Positions 1-7,747 of a DNA stretch of 64,000 nt are shown here, in pieces. This DNA comes from Acidobacteriota bacterium (GTDB lineage: Bacteria > Acidobacteriota > UBA6911 > RPQK01 > JAJDTT01): contig JAJDTT010000075.1 in assembly GCA_022827025.1 (NCBI GenBank), positions 1-64,000 on the forward strand. The letters are read 5' to 3'. How positions within the stretch are numbered: the stretch's first letter is position 1; each line of letters starts with the position of its first letter. The position numbers and the translations under genes were made by a program. The notes under the pieces are model-generated. The model saw only the letters and a program-made list of their open reading frames with translations. It ran no database searches and was not told the DNA's origin.

Positions 1-140
1 CGTCGCATCGTTCCCCGGCACCCGGTCCGGTCGGGACCGGGTCGTTCGTCAGACCGCAACGCGGACAGGCGCCGCCGCCGACACCATCGCCGCCCAGTTT
101 CTGGCCGGATCATGCCGGAGGCCCGGCGGTGGGGGACTTC
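1..140. other. Left edge, no gene called
   Basis: No convincing complete gene is seen here. One minus-strand frame reads through about the first 100 bases and contains CPRCG followed later by another Cys, which resembles half of a zinc ribbon. It has an in-frame stop upstream, no ATG and no ribosome-binding site, and it runs off the window, so it is not called. Confidence 0.3.
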
Positions 141-374
141 TCAGTAGTTCCTGTTGTGACACAGAGCCAGTCGATTCAGATAGAGTTGCTGAAGTTCTTC
201 TTCGGACAGATCAGGAAATCTACGACGCAATCCGTCACGAAAAAGTTGCCGTGCATTATCGGAGAGTTCGAACGCCCTGGCCAGCCGTTGTTGGGGAGAC
301 ATGCGGCGTAGCGCGGCCAGGTAGATGCTGTGGTCGGACTGCGGTTTCAGAGCCACCAGGACCGAGTCTAACAC
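141..374 (-). CDS. Small conserved-looking hypothetical protein (77 aa)
   Basis: No function is recognised. The chosen GTG start gives a 77-residue, Arg/Leu/Glu-rich, probably all-helical soluble protein. The core reads SDHSIYLAALRRMSPQQR, then a stretch ending LFRDGLRRRFPDLSEEELQQ, and the C-terminus is CHNRNY. This general shape (a helical 'RxxFPDLSEEELxxLYL' tail ending in a short polar stretch) recurs, from memory, in short bacterial proteins encoded near toxin/antitoxin or nucleotidyltransferase-like genes; that link is weak and not supported by any neighbour here. The same frame stays open upstream, but the upstream part has no coding character and lies antisense to the DUF1080 gene, so the short form is preferred. 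Divergent from the DUF1080 gene, with 220 bp between them. Confidence 0.55.
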   Translation of the reverse strand: MLDSVLVALKPQSDHSIYLAALRRMSPQQRLARAFELSDNARQLFRDGLRRRFPDLSEEELQQLYLNRLALCHNRNY

Positions 375-594
375 GGCAAAATCAAGCTTCTGCGCGAATC
401 CCGAATTCAACACCGGTAGAGAGGGCTCCCGGCGCGGTACCGGCGCAGGGACGTGGCGTCGCCGACTGGATCGGACGAGAATTCCTTGTACCATACGGAG
501 CAGTTGCGTTCCTGGGAACGGGACCTTGGGGGAAGCACCGAGCGTCTCGATGTCCGTCGTCGGCGTCTTGCGTGCTGGGAACTGGAGAAACGCC

Positions 595-1779
595 ATGCGC
601 ATTCTGATTTGCATCCTCGCCGTCTTGCTGGCGCCGCATACGGCCGCGGCATCGAACCACAACACGCTCACCCCCGAGGAGGCCGCGGCGGGATGGATCC
701 TGCTCTGGGACGGCAAGACCGAATACGGGTGGGAATGGCACGGAGACGCACGCTGGAAGGTGGAGGACGGGGTGCTTCGATCCGACGGCGGCGGGTACGG
801 TTGGCTGGGCACCACCAGCATGTTCGCCGACTTCGAGCTCAAATTGGAGTTTCGCACTCCGGAGGACGGGAACAGCGGCATCTTTCTGCGCTCGGCCCGC
901 AGGGGTCCGCCGCACGAGACCGGGTATGAACTGCAGATCTTCAACCGCCAGCCGCAGGGCTACAACACCGGCAGCCTGGTCTTCTACGTCAAGGCCGAAC
1001 CGGCCCGGTTCGAGGGCGGCCAGTGGAACCAATACGAAGTTCGTGCCGTGGGAAGCCGCTTTGTGGTCAAGCTCAACGGCAGGGAAGTTCTCGATGCCAA
1101 CGACTCGTCGTATGCCGTGGGTGCGATCGGGTTGCAACACAACGTGGACAAGCCCATCGAGTTCCGCAACATCAAGCTCAAGCCGCTGGGATTGAGCCCG
1201 CTGTTCAATGGCCGGGACCTGGACGGTTGGCGTAAGGTTGATCGTCCCAACCGGGACGACGTGCATGAATGGTCGGTGCGGGACGGCATTCTCCACGTGG
1301 AGAAGGGCGCCGGACAACTGGAGACCGAGAAGGAGTTCAAGAATCTGGTGCTGCAACTGGCGGTCCGCACCAATCCGCCCCACGCCGGCCACCACCCCAA
1401 CAGCGGCGTCTTCTTCCGGGGGGAGAAGGGGGTCTTCTGGAGCGGGTACGAGTCGCAGATTCGAAACGAGTTCCGCAACGGCGACCGCCGGCAGCCCCAT
1501 GACTTCGGCACCGGAGGGCTCTACTTCTACGTCCCGGCCCGAGAAGTCATTCCCGAAGATGGTGAGTTCTTCTACAAGACGGTCATCGCCCATGGCCGCC
1601 ATCTTGCGGTCTGGGTCAACGGCATCCAGACCAGCGACTGGGAAGACCCGCGGCCACCGGGGAACTATGCGCGGCGCCAAGCCCGCCTGGTCCCCGGTGT
1701 CGTCAGCCTCCAGGCCCACGATCCCACCACGAACCTGGACTTCAAGAACATCCGCGCCGTGGAGTTGCCGGAGCGGTAG
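595..1779 (+). CDS. Secreted tandem DUF1080 (3-keto-disaccharide hydrolase-like) protein
   Basis: A 394-residue exported protein with two consecutive DUF1080 domains. This family has a concanavalin/LamG-like jelly-roll fold, is common in carbohydrate-degrading bacteria, and includes 3-keto-disaccharide hydrolases. The ATG at 595 is preferred to upstream in-frame starts because GGAG lies 7 nt before it and the protein then begins with a clear signal peptide (MRILICILAVLLAPHTAAAS). Domain 1 (about residues 25-200) starts at GWILLWDGKTEYGWEW and has the NSGIFLRS and GYELQI signatures. Domain 2 (about 200-390) starts PLFNGRDLDGW and repeats them as NSGVFFRG and GYESQI. Convergent with the comA-like gene. 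The exact substrate cannot be told from sequence. Confidence 0.85.
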   Translation: MRILICILAVLLAPHTAAASNHNTLTPEEAAAGWILLWDGKTEYGWEWHGDARWKVEDGVLRSDGGGYGWLGTTSMFADFELKLEFRTPEDGNSGIFLRSARRGPPHETGYELQIFNRQPQGYNTGSLVFYVKAEPARFEGGQWNQYEVRAVGSRFVVKLNGREVLDANDSSYAVGAIGLQHNVDKPIEFRNIKLKPLGLSPLFNGRDLDGWRKVDRPNRDDVHEWSVRDGILHVEKGAGQLETEKEFKNLVLQLAVRTNPPHAGHHPNSGVFFRGEKGVFWSGYESQIRNEFRNGDRRQPHDFGTGGLYFYVPAREVIPEDGEFFYKTVIAHGRHLAVWVNGIQTSDWEDPRPPGNYARRQARLVPGVVSLQAHDPTTNLDFKNIRAVELPER

Positions 1780-1802
1780 GGATCGAGGCCGTGCCCCGGC
1801 CT

Positions 1803-1824
1803 GGCGGGGGAGACGGACCCCGCC
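1803..1824. terminator. GC-rich hairpin between convergent genes
   Basis: A perfect 7-bp stem, GGCGGGG (1803-1809) and CCCCGCC (1818-1824), encloses an 8-nt loop between the DUF1080 stop and the comA-like stop. There is no U-tract on either side, so it is at best a bidirectional or Rho-assisted terminator. The placement between two converging 3' ends is the main support. Confidence 0.3.
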
Positions 1825-1841
1825 CGGAATTCTCCGATGAT

Positions 1842-2633
1842 TCAGGTCGCGGACTTTTTTCCCGCGTTGATACCGAGCTCTCGCCGGTAGGCCTCGAGCG
1901 ACAGCAGGTCCTCCGGCATCACGTTCCCCAGGTTCACCTCGGGGCCGAAGCGATCCACCAGGTCGCGGCGCATCCGATGGATGTGGTGGGACTGAACACC
2001 GGGGATCCAGGGACCGGGCAGCTCGAACATGACTCGATCGAGCCCGACGGCCGTCACCGTCTCGTCGACCTCGCGCCGGGTCGCGTCGTCGGAGTCGACC
2101 AGTTCCGCGGCTTCCAGCAGAATGATGCCGGCGCCGGCGTCGAGGCAGGCCCGGGCGTCGTCGGCGAAGCGGATATCGTGGGAGAGCCCCTCCTTCTTGC
2201 CGACTTCCCCCAGCACGTTCATCCCGTATTCGTCCACTGCTTCCCCGATGACCCGGACCTTCCATTCCAGGGGAAGGTCCGCCACGTTGTTGGAGACTTC
2301 GATCCAGCGGTATCCCGCCCTTTGGCATGCCGGAAGGTAGAGGTCCGCCTTCCCGTGGATCCGGGCGTACTCGAGATACTGGCCGCCGGGAAAAGCCTCG
2401 ATCCGGTGAGCCCGGTAGGCGTCGACCTTCTCGACCAGGACTTCGTTCGTGAGCATCCGCGACAGCCCGACGGCAATCTTGGCGAAGTCGATGTAAGGCG
2501 CCGCCGTGGCCGTGAGATCGCTCTGCCGGCCGGAACCAAGACCCCAGTCGACGACCATGGTCAGACCCGCCGACCGGGGTTTCCGGCTGCGGGGAGCGCC
2601 GTCCAGGCCGGCAAAAATGTGTCGTTCGTTCAT
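1842..2633 (-). CDS. Phosphosulfolactate synthase-like protein (ComA family)
   Basis: A 263-residue TIM-barrel-type protein of the ComA/(2R)-phospho-3-sulfolactate synthase family (PF02679). Characterised members add sulfite to phosphoenolpyruvate, the first step to sulfolactate and, in methanogens, to coenzyme M. Family features seen: the N-terminal KPRSAGLTMVVDWGLGSG block (about residues 18-35), YIDFAKIAVG, the WIEVSNNVADLPLEWK strand, and an EVGKKEGLSHD block carrying the conserved lysines. Length is typical. It lies 28 bp downstream of the dimethylglycine-oxidase-like gene on the same strand, so the two are probably co-transcribed. Bacterial homologues often have unproven roles, so the exact reaction is inferred from family only. 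Confidence 0.8.
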   Translation of the reverse strand: MNERHIFAGLDGAPRSRKPRSAGLTMVVDWGLGSGRQSDLTATAAPYIDFAKIAVGLSRMLTNEVLVEKVDAYRAHRIEAFPGGQYLEYARIHGKADLYLPACQRAGYRWIEVSNNVADLPLEWKVRVIGEAVDEYGMNVLGEVGKKEGLSHDIRFADDARACLDAGAGIILLEAAELVDSDDATRREVDETVTAVGLDRVMFELPGPWIPGVQSHHIHRMRRDLVDRFGPEVNLGNVMPEDLLSLEAYRRELGINAGKKSAT

Positions 2634-2661
2634 CTGGGATCAGACCGGGAACCTGACGGTC

Positions 2662-5130
2662 TCACCCGGTGAGTCTCCGGTTTCGGGGGTCGTATCGGGG
2701 AATGGACACTACCCTCGCACCCAGCGGTTCCTCGAAATAGTCGATCTCCAGGCGGCTCCCCGGCAGCGAGGCTTCCTTCGGGAGGTAGCTGAACGCCAGG
2801 CTCTCCTGGACCGTATGGCCGTAACCGGCGCTGGTGACGTAACCCGCCGTGGCGCCTTCGAAGCGGACCGGCTCGGAACCCATGAGGACCGTGCCGGGGT
2901 CGTCCAGCCTGAGGCAGCACCATTTCCGGCTGACTCCCTCCGCCGCGACCCTCTCCAACGCGGCCCTTCCCAGAAAGTCCCCCTTGTCCATGCGCACGGC
3001 GAAACCGAGACCCGCTTCCAACGGATTGTATTCCGTATGGACGTCGGCGCCCCACAGCCGGTAGCCCTTCTCCAGTCTCAGGCTCTCGAAGGCTCCTCCG
3101 CCGGCCGCCGCCACCCCCAGGGAGCCACCCGCCTTCCAGAGGGTGTCCCAAAGATGCAGGCCGTATTCAGTGGGGGCGTACAGTTCCCATCCCAATTCCC
3201 CGACGTAGGAGATGCGAAGAGCCAGCACCGGCACGTGGCGCACGTAGATCCACTTGGCGGTCAGGTACGGAAAGGCCTGGTTCGACAGGTCGTTCTCGCT
3301 GACGGATTGAACCAGCTCGCGCGCTGCAGGGCCCCAGACGCCCACACAGCAGTAGGCCGACGTCAGGTCCCGGATCCGGACCGGGCTTTTCCGGTCCAGA
3401 TTGAAGCGAAGCCAGGCCAGATCGCGCATTCCCGTCGCGCCTCCCGTGATCATCCAGAAGCGATCCTCGTCCAGTCGGGTGACCGTGAGATCGGCCTCCA
3501 TTCCTCCCCTTCGGTTCAGCAGGGAGGTGTAGTTGATTCGGCCGGGAGGGCGGTCCATCCGGTTGGCGGCCAGGTGCTGGAGGAATTCGAGGGAACCCGG
3601 ACCCGCGACCTCCAGCTTGGTGAATGGGGTCAGGTCGAAGAGGCAGACCCGCTCCCGGGTGGCGCGATGCTCGGCGCCGATGAGAGGGGACCAGTATCGA
3701 GCGCTCCAGCCCTGACGGGTGTGTCCCTTTTCGGGACGCGGGAGGCGATAGCTGTCGGCGAACCACTCGGGCCGTTCCCAGCCGGCGCTTTCGAACATCT
3801 CCCCACCCAATTCCTCCAGGCGCGGTTGAAAGGGACTCAGGCGCAACCGGCGCGGGCGCTCGAGCTGCTGGCGGGGATGGATGATGTCGTAGACTTCCCG
3901 GTATTGACGCCTTCCCCGTGCCAGGACGTAGGGCCGGCTGGGGACATGGGCGTGGAAGCGGTTGCAGTCCAGGTCTCGCAGGTCCAACGGGGGAAGACCG
4001 TCCACCATGTACCGGGCAACGGCCCGGCCCACGCCGCCGCCGTGGGTCAGCCAGACCCCCTCCGCCAGCCAGAAGCCCTCCAGACGAGCCGATCGTCCCA
4101 GAAGGGACTGGCCGTCGGGGGTGAACGCGAAGATTCCGTTTATCCGGAAGGGGAACGACGCCTTCCGCAGGCAGGGGAACAGCTCCCTGGAGTCGGCGAT
4201 GGCGTTCTCGAAGTGGTGCGATGGAAACGGACGAAGCGCCGCTTGGGGCGCACCCGACCGGTCCGGTCCCAATGATTCGACGTCCATCGGCAGCGGCTCG
4301 TGACGGTAGGAGCCCACGCCGTAGCGATCGAAGTCCTGCCGAAAGTACATGGAGCGATCCTGGTGCCGGAGGACCGGTTGAGTCGCCTCCTCGCCGGCTC
4401 CGGCCAGCTCGGACAGGGGGCCCGTCCGGGCGTAGAGATGCTGCATGGGCTGCATGGGAACGGGAACCCCGGCCATCCTGCCGACTCGGGGGCCCCAGAT
4501 CCCCGCGCAGAGGAGGATCGTCTCGGCTTCGATGCGGCCCCGGTTGCAGACCACTGCCTTCACCCGGCCGCCGCGGGTCTCGATGGCGCTGACTCTGGCG
4601 CCGGGCACGAAGAGCGCGCCCCGGCTCTCCGCCTCCCGGGCCAGGGCCTTCAAGATGCGGACGCCCTTGCCCAGGCCGTCGGACGGGACGTGGTACCCGC
4701 TGTAGACTCGCCGTGTATCGATGTGGGGAATGAGGGATCCGACCTCTTCCGGGGTCAGGATCCGCGCCGGCAATCCCCAGGAACGGGCCAGTCCGGCACG
4801 CCTCTTCAGGTCCCGGTGCCGTTCCGGGGTGCCGGCGATTTCGATGCTTCCCACCGGATGGAAGCAGGGACCTTCCGGTCCGGAACCCAGTTCGCGGTAG
4901 AGCTGAACGGTCCACTGGGCCAGCTTGCAGACGGTCCGGGAAGGATTGGTCTGGAAGACCAGCCCGGGAGCATGCGAGGTGGAACCCAGGACCTGGAACA
5001 GAGGACCCTGATCCAGGACGACCACGTCGTCCCAACCGTACCGGGTCAGGTAGTAGGCCGCGCTGGAGCCCACGACTCCGGCGCCGATGACGACCACCCG
5101 GGCGCGCCGGGGAAGTTCGGGAGGATCCAT
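2662..5130 (-). CDS. Dimethylglycine oxidase/dehydrogenase-like flavoprotein
   Basis: An 822-residue two-part flavoenzyme of the dimethylglycine/sarcosine oxidoreductase family. These enzymes N-demethylate dimethylglycine or sarcosine and pass the C1 unit to tetrahydrofolate. N-terminal DAO domain (about residues 10-380): Rossmann motif VVVIGAGVVGSSAAYYL, then STSHAPGLVFQTNPSRT, whose His (H53) matches the covalent flavin-attachment His of dimethylglycine oxidases. An FAO_M linker follows (about 380-440). The C-terminal half is a GcvT-like folate-binding aminomethyltransferase domain (VCLFDLTPFTKLEVAGPG and AYCCVGVWGPAARELV). The ATG at 5130 is preceded by AAGGAG. Probably first gene of a two-gene unit with the comA-like gene, and divergent from a sodium symporter that may import the substrate. 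Dimethylglycine versus sarcosine versus another N-methyl amine cannot be decided. Confidence 0.87.
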   Translation of the reverse strand: MDPPELPRRARVVVIGAGVVGSSAAYYLTRYGWDDVVVLDQGPLFQVLGSTSHAPGLVFQTNPSRTVCKLAQWTVQLYRELGSGPEGPCFHPVGSIEIAGTPERHRDLKRRAGLARSWGLPARILTPEEVGSLIPHIDTRRVYSGYHVPSDGLGKGVRILKALAREAESRGALFVPGARVSAIETRGGRVKAVVCNRGRIEAETILLCAGIWGPRVGRMAGVPVPMQPMQHLYARTGPLSELAGAGEEATQPVLRHQDRSMYFRQDFDRYGVGSYRHEPLPMDVESLGPDRSGAPQAALRPFPSHHFENAIADSRELFPCLRKASFPFRINGIFAFTPDGQSLLGRSARLEGFWLAEGVWLTHGGGVGRAVARYMVDGLPPLDLRDLDCNRFHAHVPSRPYVLARGRRQYREVYDIIHPRQQLERPRRLRLSPFQPRLEELGGEMFESAGWERPEWFADSYRLPRPEKGHTRQGWSARYWSPLIGAEHRATRERVCLFDLTPFTKLEVAGPGSLEFLQHLAANRMDRPPGRINYTSLLNRRGGMEADLTVTRLDEDRFWMITGGATGMRDLAWLRFNLDRKSPVRIRDLTSAYCCVGVWGPAARELVQSVSENDLSNQAFPYLTAKWIYVRHVPVLALRISYVGELGWELYAPTEYGLHLWDTLWKAGGSLGVAAAGGGAFESLRLEKGYRLWGADVHTEYNPLEAGLGFAVRMDKGDFLGRAALERVAAEGVSRKWCCLRLDDPGTVLMGSEPVRFEGATAGYVTSAGYGHTVQESLAFSYLPKEASLPGSRLEIDYFEEPLGARVVSIPRYDPRNRRLTG

Positions 5131-5273
5131 GGGGCAAGGCTCCTTGACAGTCTGTGGTGAAACCGCGGTCCGGGCGGGATTCTATCGCCGTGACGCTCGG
5201 GGGAACAACATCCGCCCCGCCGTTCGGAGAAACGCCGGAACGGACGGGCGGCGTGGCGGCTTTCAGACGGGAC

Positions 5274-5282
5274 TGCTAGAGT
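5274..5282 (+). promoter_or_regulatory. Putative extended -10 promoter for the symporter gene
   Basis: TGCTAGAGT reads as an extended -10 (TGn plus TAGAGT) 29 nt before the symporter ATG. No good -35 is seen, which fits an extended -10 promoter. It matches the TGCTAnnnT form found before several other genes in the window. Confidence 0.4.
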
Positions 5283-5311
5283 TACCGCGCCTTGCAGGTT
5301 AGCCGATTCGA

Positions 5312-6823
5312 ATGATCCTCTCCTTCGTCCTCTATCTGGTGATCCTCTTGGGGCTGGGCCTCTACGCGGCCCGCTTCATCAAGAGCCTGAAGGGGTTCCT
5401 GTTGGCCGACCGCTCCATGGGGCCCTTCGTCACCGCAATGTCCGCCGAAGCCTCCGCCATGAGCGGCTGGCTGCTGATCGCCGTCCCCGCTCGTGCTTTC
5501 ACCTACGGACTCTCCGCCATCTGGGTGGGAATGGCCTGTGTCATGGGGGACGCGGTGAGTTGGTTGGCGGTCTCTCGGCGGTTGAGGCGGCAGACGGAGC
5601 GGCTGCGGGCTCTGACCTTGCCCGAGTACTTTGAAAAGAGGTTCGCCAAGGAAGGAGGGTACGCGGTTCAACTGGTGGCAACCCTGGGAATCATGGTCTT
5701 CATGCTCATCTACCTCTGGGCCCAGTTCGTGGCCGCGGGTAAGGCCATGTCGGCCATCCTGGATTTCGTCGACTACTCGGAAGCCACGTTGCTGGCCGCC
5801 GTCATCATCATCGTCTACACTCTGCTGGGCGGATTCCGGGCCGTCGCCTGGACCGACTTCCTCCAGGGCTTCATGATGCTGCTTGCCCTCACCATGCTGC
5901 CCCTGATCTGCCTGGCGAACGTGGGCGGCTGGAGTTCGCTCATGGGGCACCTTTCCCAGGTCTCCTCCGAGATGCCGGGAACCGCCAGCTCCAACCTGGA
6001 TCACTGGTTCGCCGGACTGACGGGACTGGTGCTGTTCACCTTTCTCTTCGAGGACGCCGGTGTGGGGGTCGGCTACGTGGGTCAACCTCAACTCTGCGCC
6101 CGCTACATGGCGGTCCGAAAGGTCTCCCACTTGAAGACGGCCTTCATGGTGTCCGTCTGCTGGAATCTGCTGGCCGTCTCGGGGGCCGTGCTTCTGGGGC
6201 TGACCGCCCACTACTGGTACCGATTCGTTGCCGGGGCCGGAGGAACCGTGGAGTCGAGGCTGGATTCGGCTCTGGTCTTCAACGTGGAGCAGGTTCTCCC
6301 CATGATGGCCCGCCAGGTTCTGGATCCCTGGGTCGCCGGAATTCTGGTCTCGGCCACGCTGGCGGCCATCATGTCCTCGGCCGACAGCTTTCTGCTGTCC
6401 GCCGCCAGTTCCATGACCCGGGACGTCTACCAGCGCATCTTCCGGCAACAGGCCTCGGAACGGGAACTGCTCAAGATCTCGAGAGTCGTGACCGTCGGAC
6501 TGGGAACGGGGGCTTTGATGCTGGCTCTCTCCACCGATCCCTGGGATCCTGAAGCCACCGTCTACCAGTTGGTCCTGTACGCATGGGGCGGGCTCTCCGC
6601 ATGCTTCACCGCGCCTCTCGTCATGGCTCTCTTCTACCGGAAAATGACGCGGGCCGGTTGCCTGGCGGGAATCCTGACCGGCGCCGGGACAAGCCTGGTC
6701 TGGCGCAACGTCGAGTTCCTCTCCTCCGTCGCCTACGAGCTGATCCCGTCGGTGATCGTCTCGGGCTGCGCGATTTGGCTGGTCTCACGATTGACCTGGA
6801 GCGGCGACCCCGAGTCGCACTGA
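5312..6823 (+). CDS. Sodium/solute symporter (SSS family, PutP-like)
   Basis: A 503-residue polytopic inner-membrane protein with 12-13 hydrophobic segments. It belongs to the sodium:solute symporter family, nearest in character to the proline transporter PutP. Typical features: FLLADRSMGPFVTAMSAEAS in the first loop, then AMSGWLLIAVPARAF, YTLLGGFRAVAWTDFLQG and SATLAAIMSSADSFLLSAAS, the last two being hallmark SSS segments. Divergent from the dimethylglycine-oxidase-like gene, so transport of proline, betaine, dimethylglycine or a related amine is a reasonable guess but is not shown by sequence. Its 3' end lies 6 bp from the convergent thrB stop. Confidence 0.87.
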   Translation: MILSFVLYLVILLGLGLYAARFIKSLKGFLLADRSMGPFVTAMSAEASAMSGWLLIAVPARAFTYGLSAIWVGMACVMGDAVSWLAVSRRLRRQTERLRALTLPEYFEKRFAKEGGYAVQLVATLGIMVFMLIYLWAQFVAAGKAMSAILDFVDYSEATLLAAVIIIVYTLLGGFRAVAWTDFLQGFMMLLALTMLPLICLANVGGWSSLMGHLSQVSSEMPGTASSNLDHWFAGLTGLVLFTFLFEDAGVGVGYVGQPQLCARYMAVRKVSHLKTAFMVSVCWNLLAVSGAVLLGLTAHYWYRFVAGAGGTVESRLDSALVFNVEQVLPMMARQVLDPWVAGILVSATLAAIMSSADSFLLSAASSMTRDVYQRIFRQQASERELLKISRVVTVGLGTGALMLALSTDPWDPEATVYQLVLYAWGGLSACFTAPLVMALFYRKMTRAGCLAGILTGAGTSLVWRNVEFLSSVAYELIPSVIVSGCAIWLVSRLTWSGDPESH

Positions 6824-6829
6824 AGGGAA

Positions 6830-7747
6830 CTACGACGATCTCTCGATCCGGGCGCCGCGGGTGTCCAGGTCCAGGACCCGGAATTGGGCGCGAGTCCCGG
6901 CCGCCGCCAGAGTCCGGACCATCCAGTTGCCGATCTCCGCTTCGCGCCCGTCAGCCAGCGCGATCACGGTGGAACCCGATCCGCTGATGAAGGTCCCCAG
7001 CAGGGACTCGCTCCAGCCGGGTTTCTGAGACGGTCCCGAAAGCACCGCCTCCAGTCCCGGCACCAGGCTCGCCCGGTACGGCTGGTGGAGCCGGTCCGGC
7101 GTCGCCTCCCTCAGGAGCCGGGCCTTGCCGGTGTGAAGCGCATGCACCAGCAGTGAGGATCGCTGGATGTTGAACACGGCAGTGGCAAGATCGTAGGAAC
7201 GGGGCAGGATGGCGCGGGCGTCGGGTGTGGAGATGGTCTGGTCCGGCACCGCCACGACGAATCGGCAGCGCAGGGCGGAATGCAGCCGCAGGGAACGGAC
7301 CCGGGAGCCGGATGTCCAGGAAAGGACCCATCCGCCCAGCAGGCTGGCGGCCAGATTGTCGGGATGACCTTCCAGGGGATAGGCGATCCGGAGGGCGTCT
7401 TCGTCGGAAAAACGCTCACCCGTGATCTGCCCGGCGATCTTGATTCCGGCGATGATGGCGGCGCCGCTGCTGCCCAGTCCGCGGGTGAGCGGGATGGGGT
7501 TGTCAATGGTGAGGCGAATCCCCGGAGGCTCGGCGCCCAAGTCGGAGAAAGCGGCCCGCAGGGAGCGGTCCAGGACGTTCTCTTCCAAGGGCAGGCTCCA
7601 ATCCGGAGGCCACTCGACTCCGGCGCCCTCGACGGACTCCACTCCGATGGTCAGGTAAAGGCTCAGGGCTGCCGAGAGAGTATCGAACCCGGGGCCCAGA
7701 TTGCTGGTGCTGGCCGGAACGCGGACCTGAAAAGGCTCCCAGCTCAT
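6830..7747 (-). CDS. thrB: Homoserine kinase
   Basis: A 305-residue GHMP-family kinase that phosphorylates homoserine in threonine biosynthesis. It starts MSWEPFQVRVPASTSNLGPGFDTLS, whose NLGPGFD is a ThrB hallmark. The ATP-binding glycine-rich loop is LTRGLGSSGAAIIAG (about residues 90-104), and the C-terminal GSGSTVIAL completes the fold. The start is set by an ATGA overlap: its ATG (7747-7745) shares two bases with the aroDE stop TGA (7746-7744), indicating translational coupling. Last gene of the pgsA-aroDE-thrB unit. Confidence 0.95.
   Translation of the reverse strand: MSWEPFQVRVPASTSNLGPGFDTLSAALSLYLTIGVESVEGAGVEWPPDWSLPLEENVLDRSLRAAFSDLGAEPPGIRLTIDNPIPLTRGLGSSGAAIIAGIKIAGQITGERFSDEDALRIAYPLEGHPDNLAASLLGGWVLSWTSGSRVRSLRLHSALRCRFVVAVPDQTISTPDARAILPRSYDLATAVFNIQRSSLLVHALHTGKARLLREATPDRLHQPYRASLVPGLEAVLSGPSQKPGWSESLLGTFISGSGSTVIALADGREAEIGNWMVRTLAAAGTRAQFRVLDLDTRGARIERSS

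Noticed and set aside
1-110. Partial zinc-ribbon protein on the minus strand
   Set aside because: CPRCG in a frame running off the left edge, but with an upstream stop, no start codon and no further Cys pair in view.
382-2328. Very long minus-strand open frame opposite the DUF1080 gene
   Set aside because: Its translation is low-complexity Arg/Gly/Pro-rich in parts and mirrors the codon structure of the real gene on the other strand. GC-rich genes often leave the opposite strand open.
5131-5311. tRNA gene suggested by GATTCGAATGATCC near 5300
   Set aside because: The flanks do not form acceptor, D or anticodon arms; only the T-arm-like string is present.
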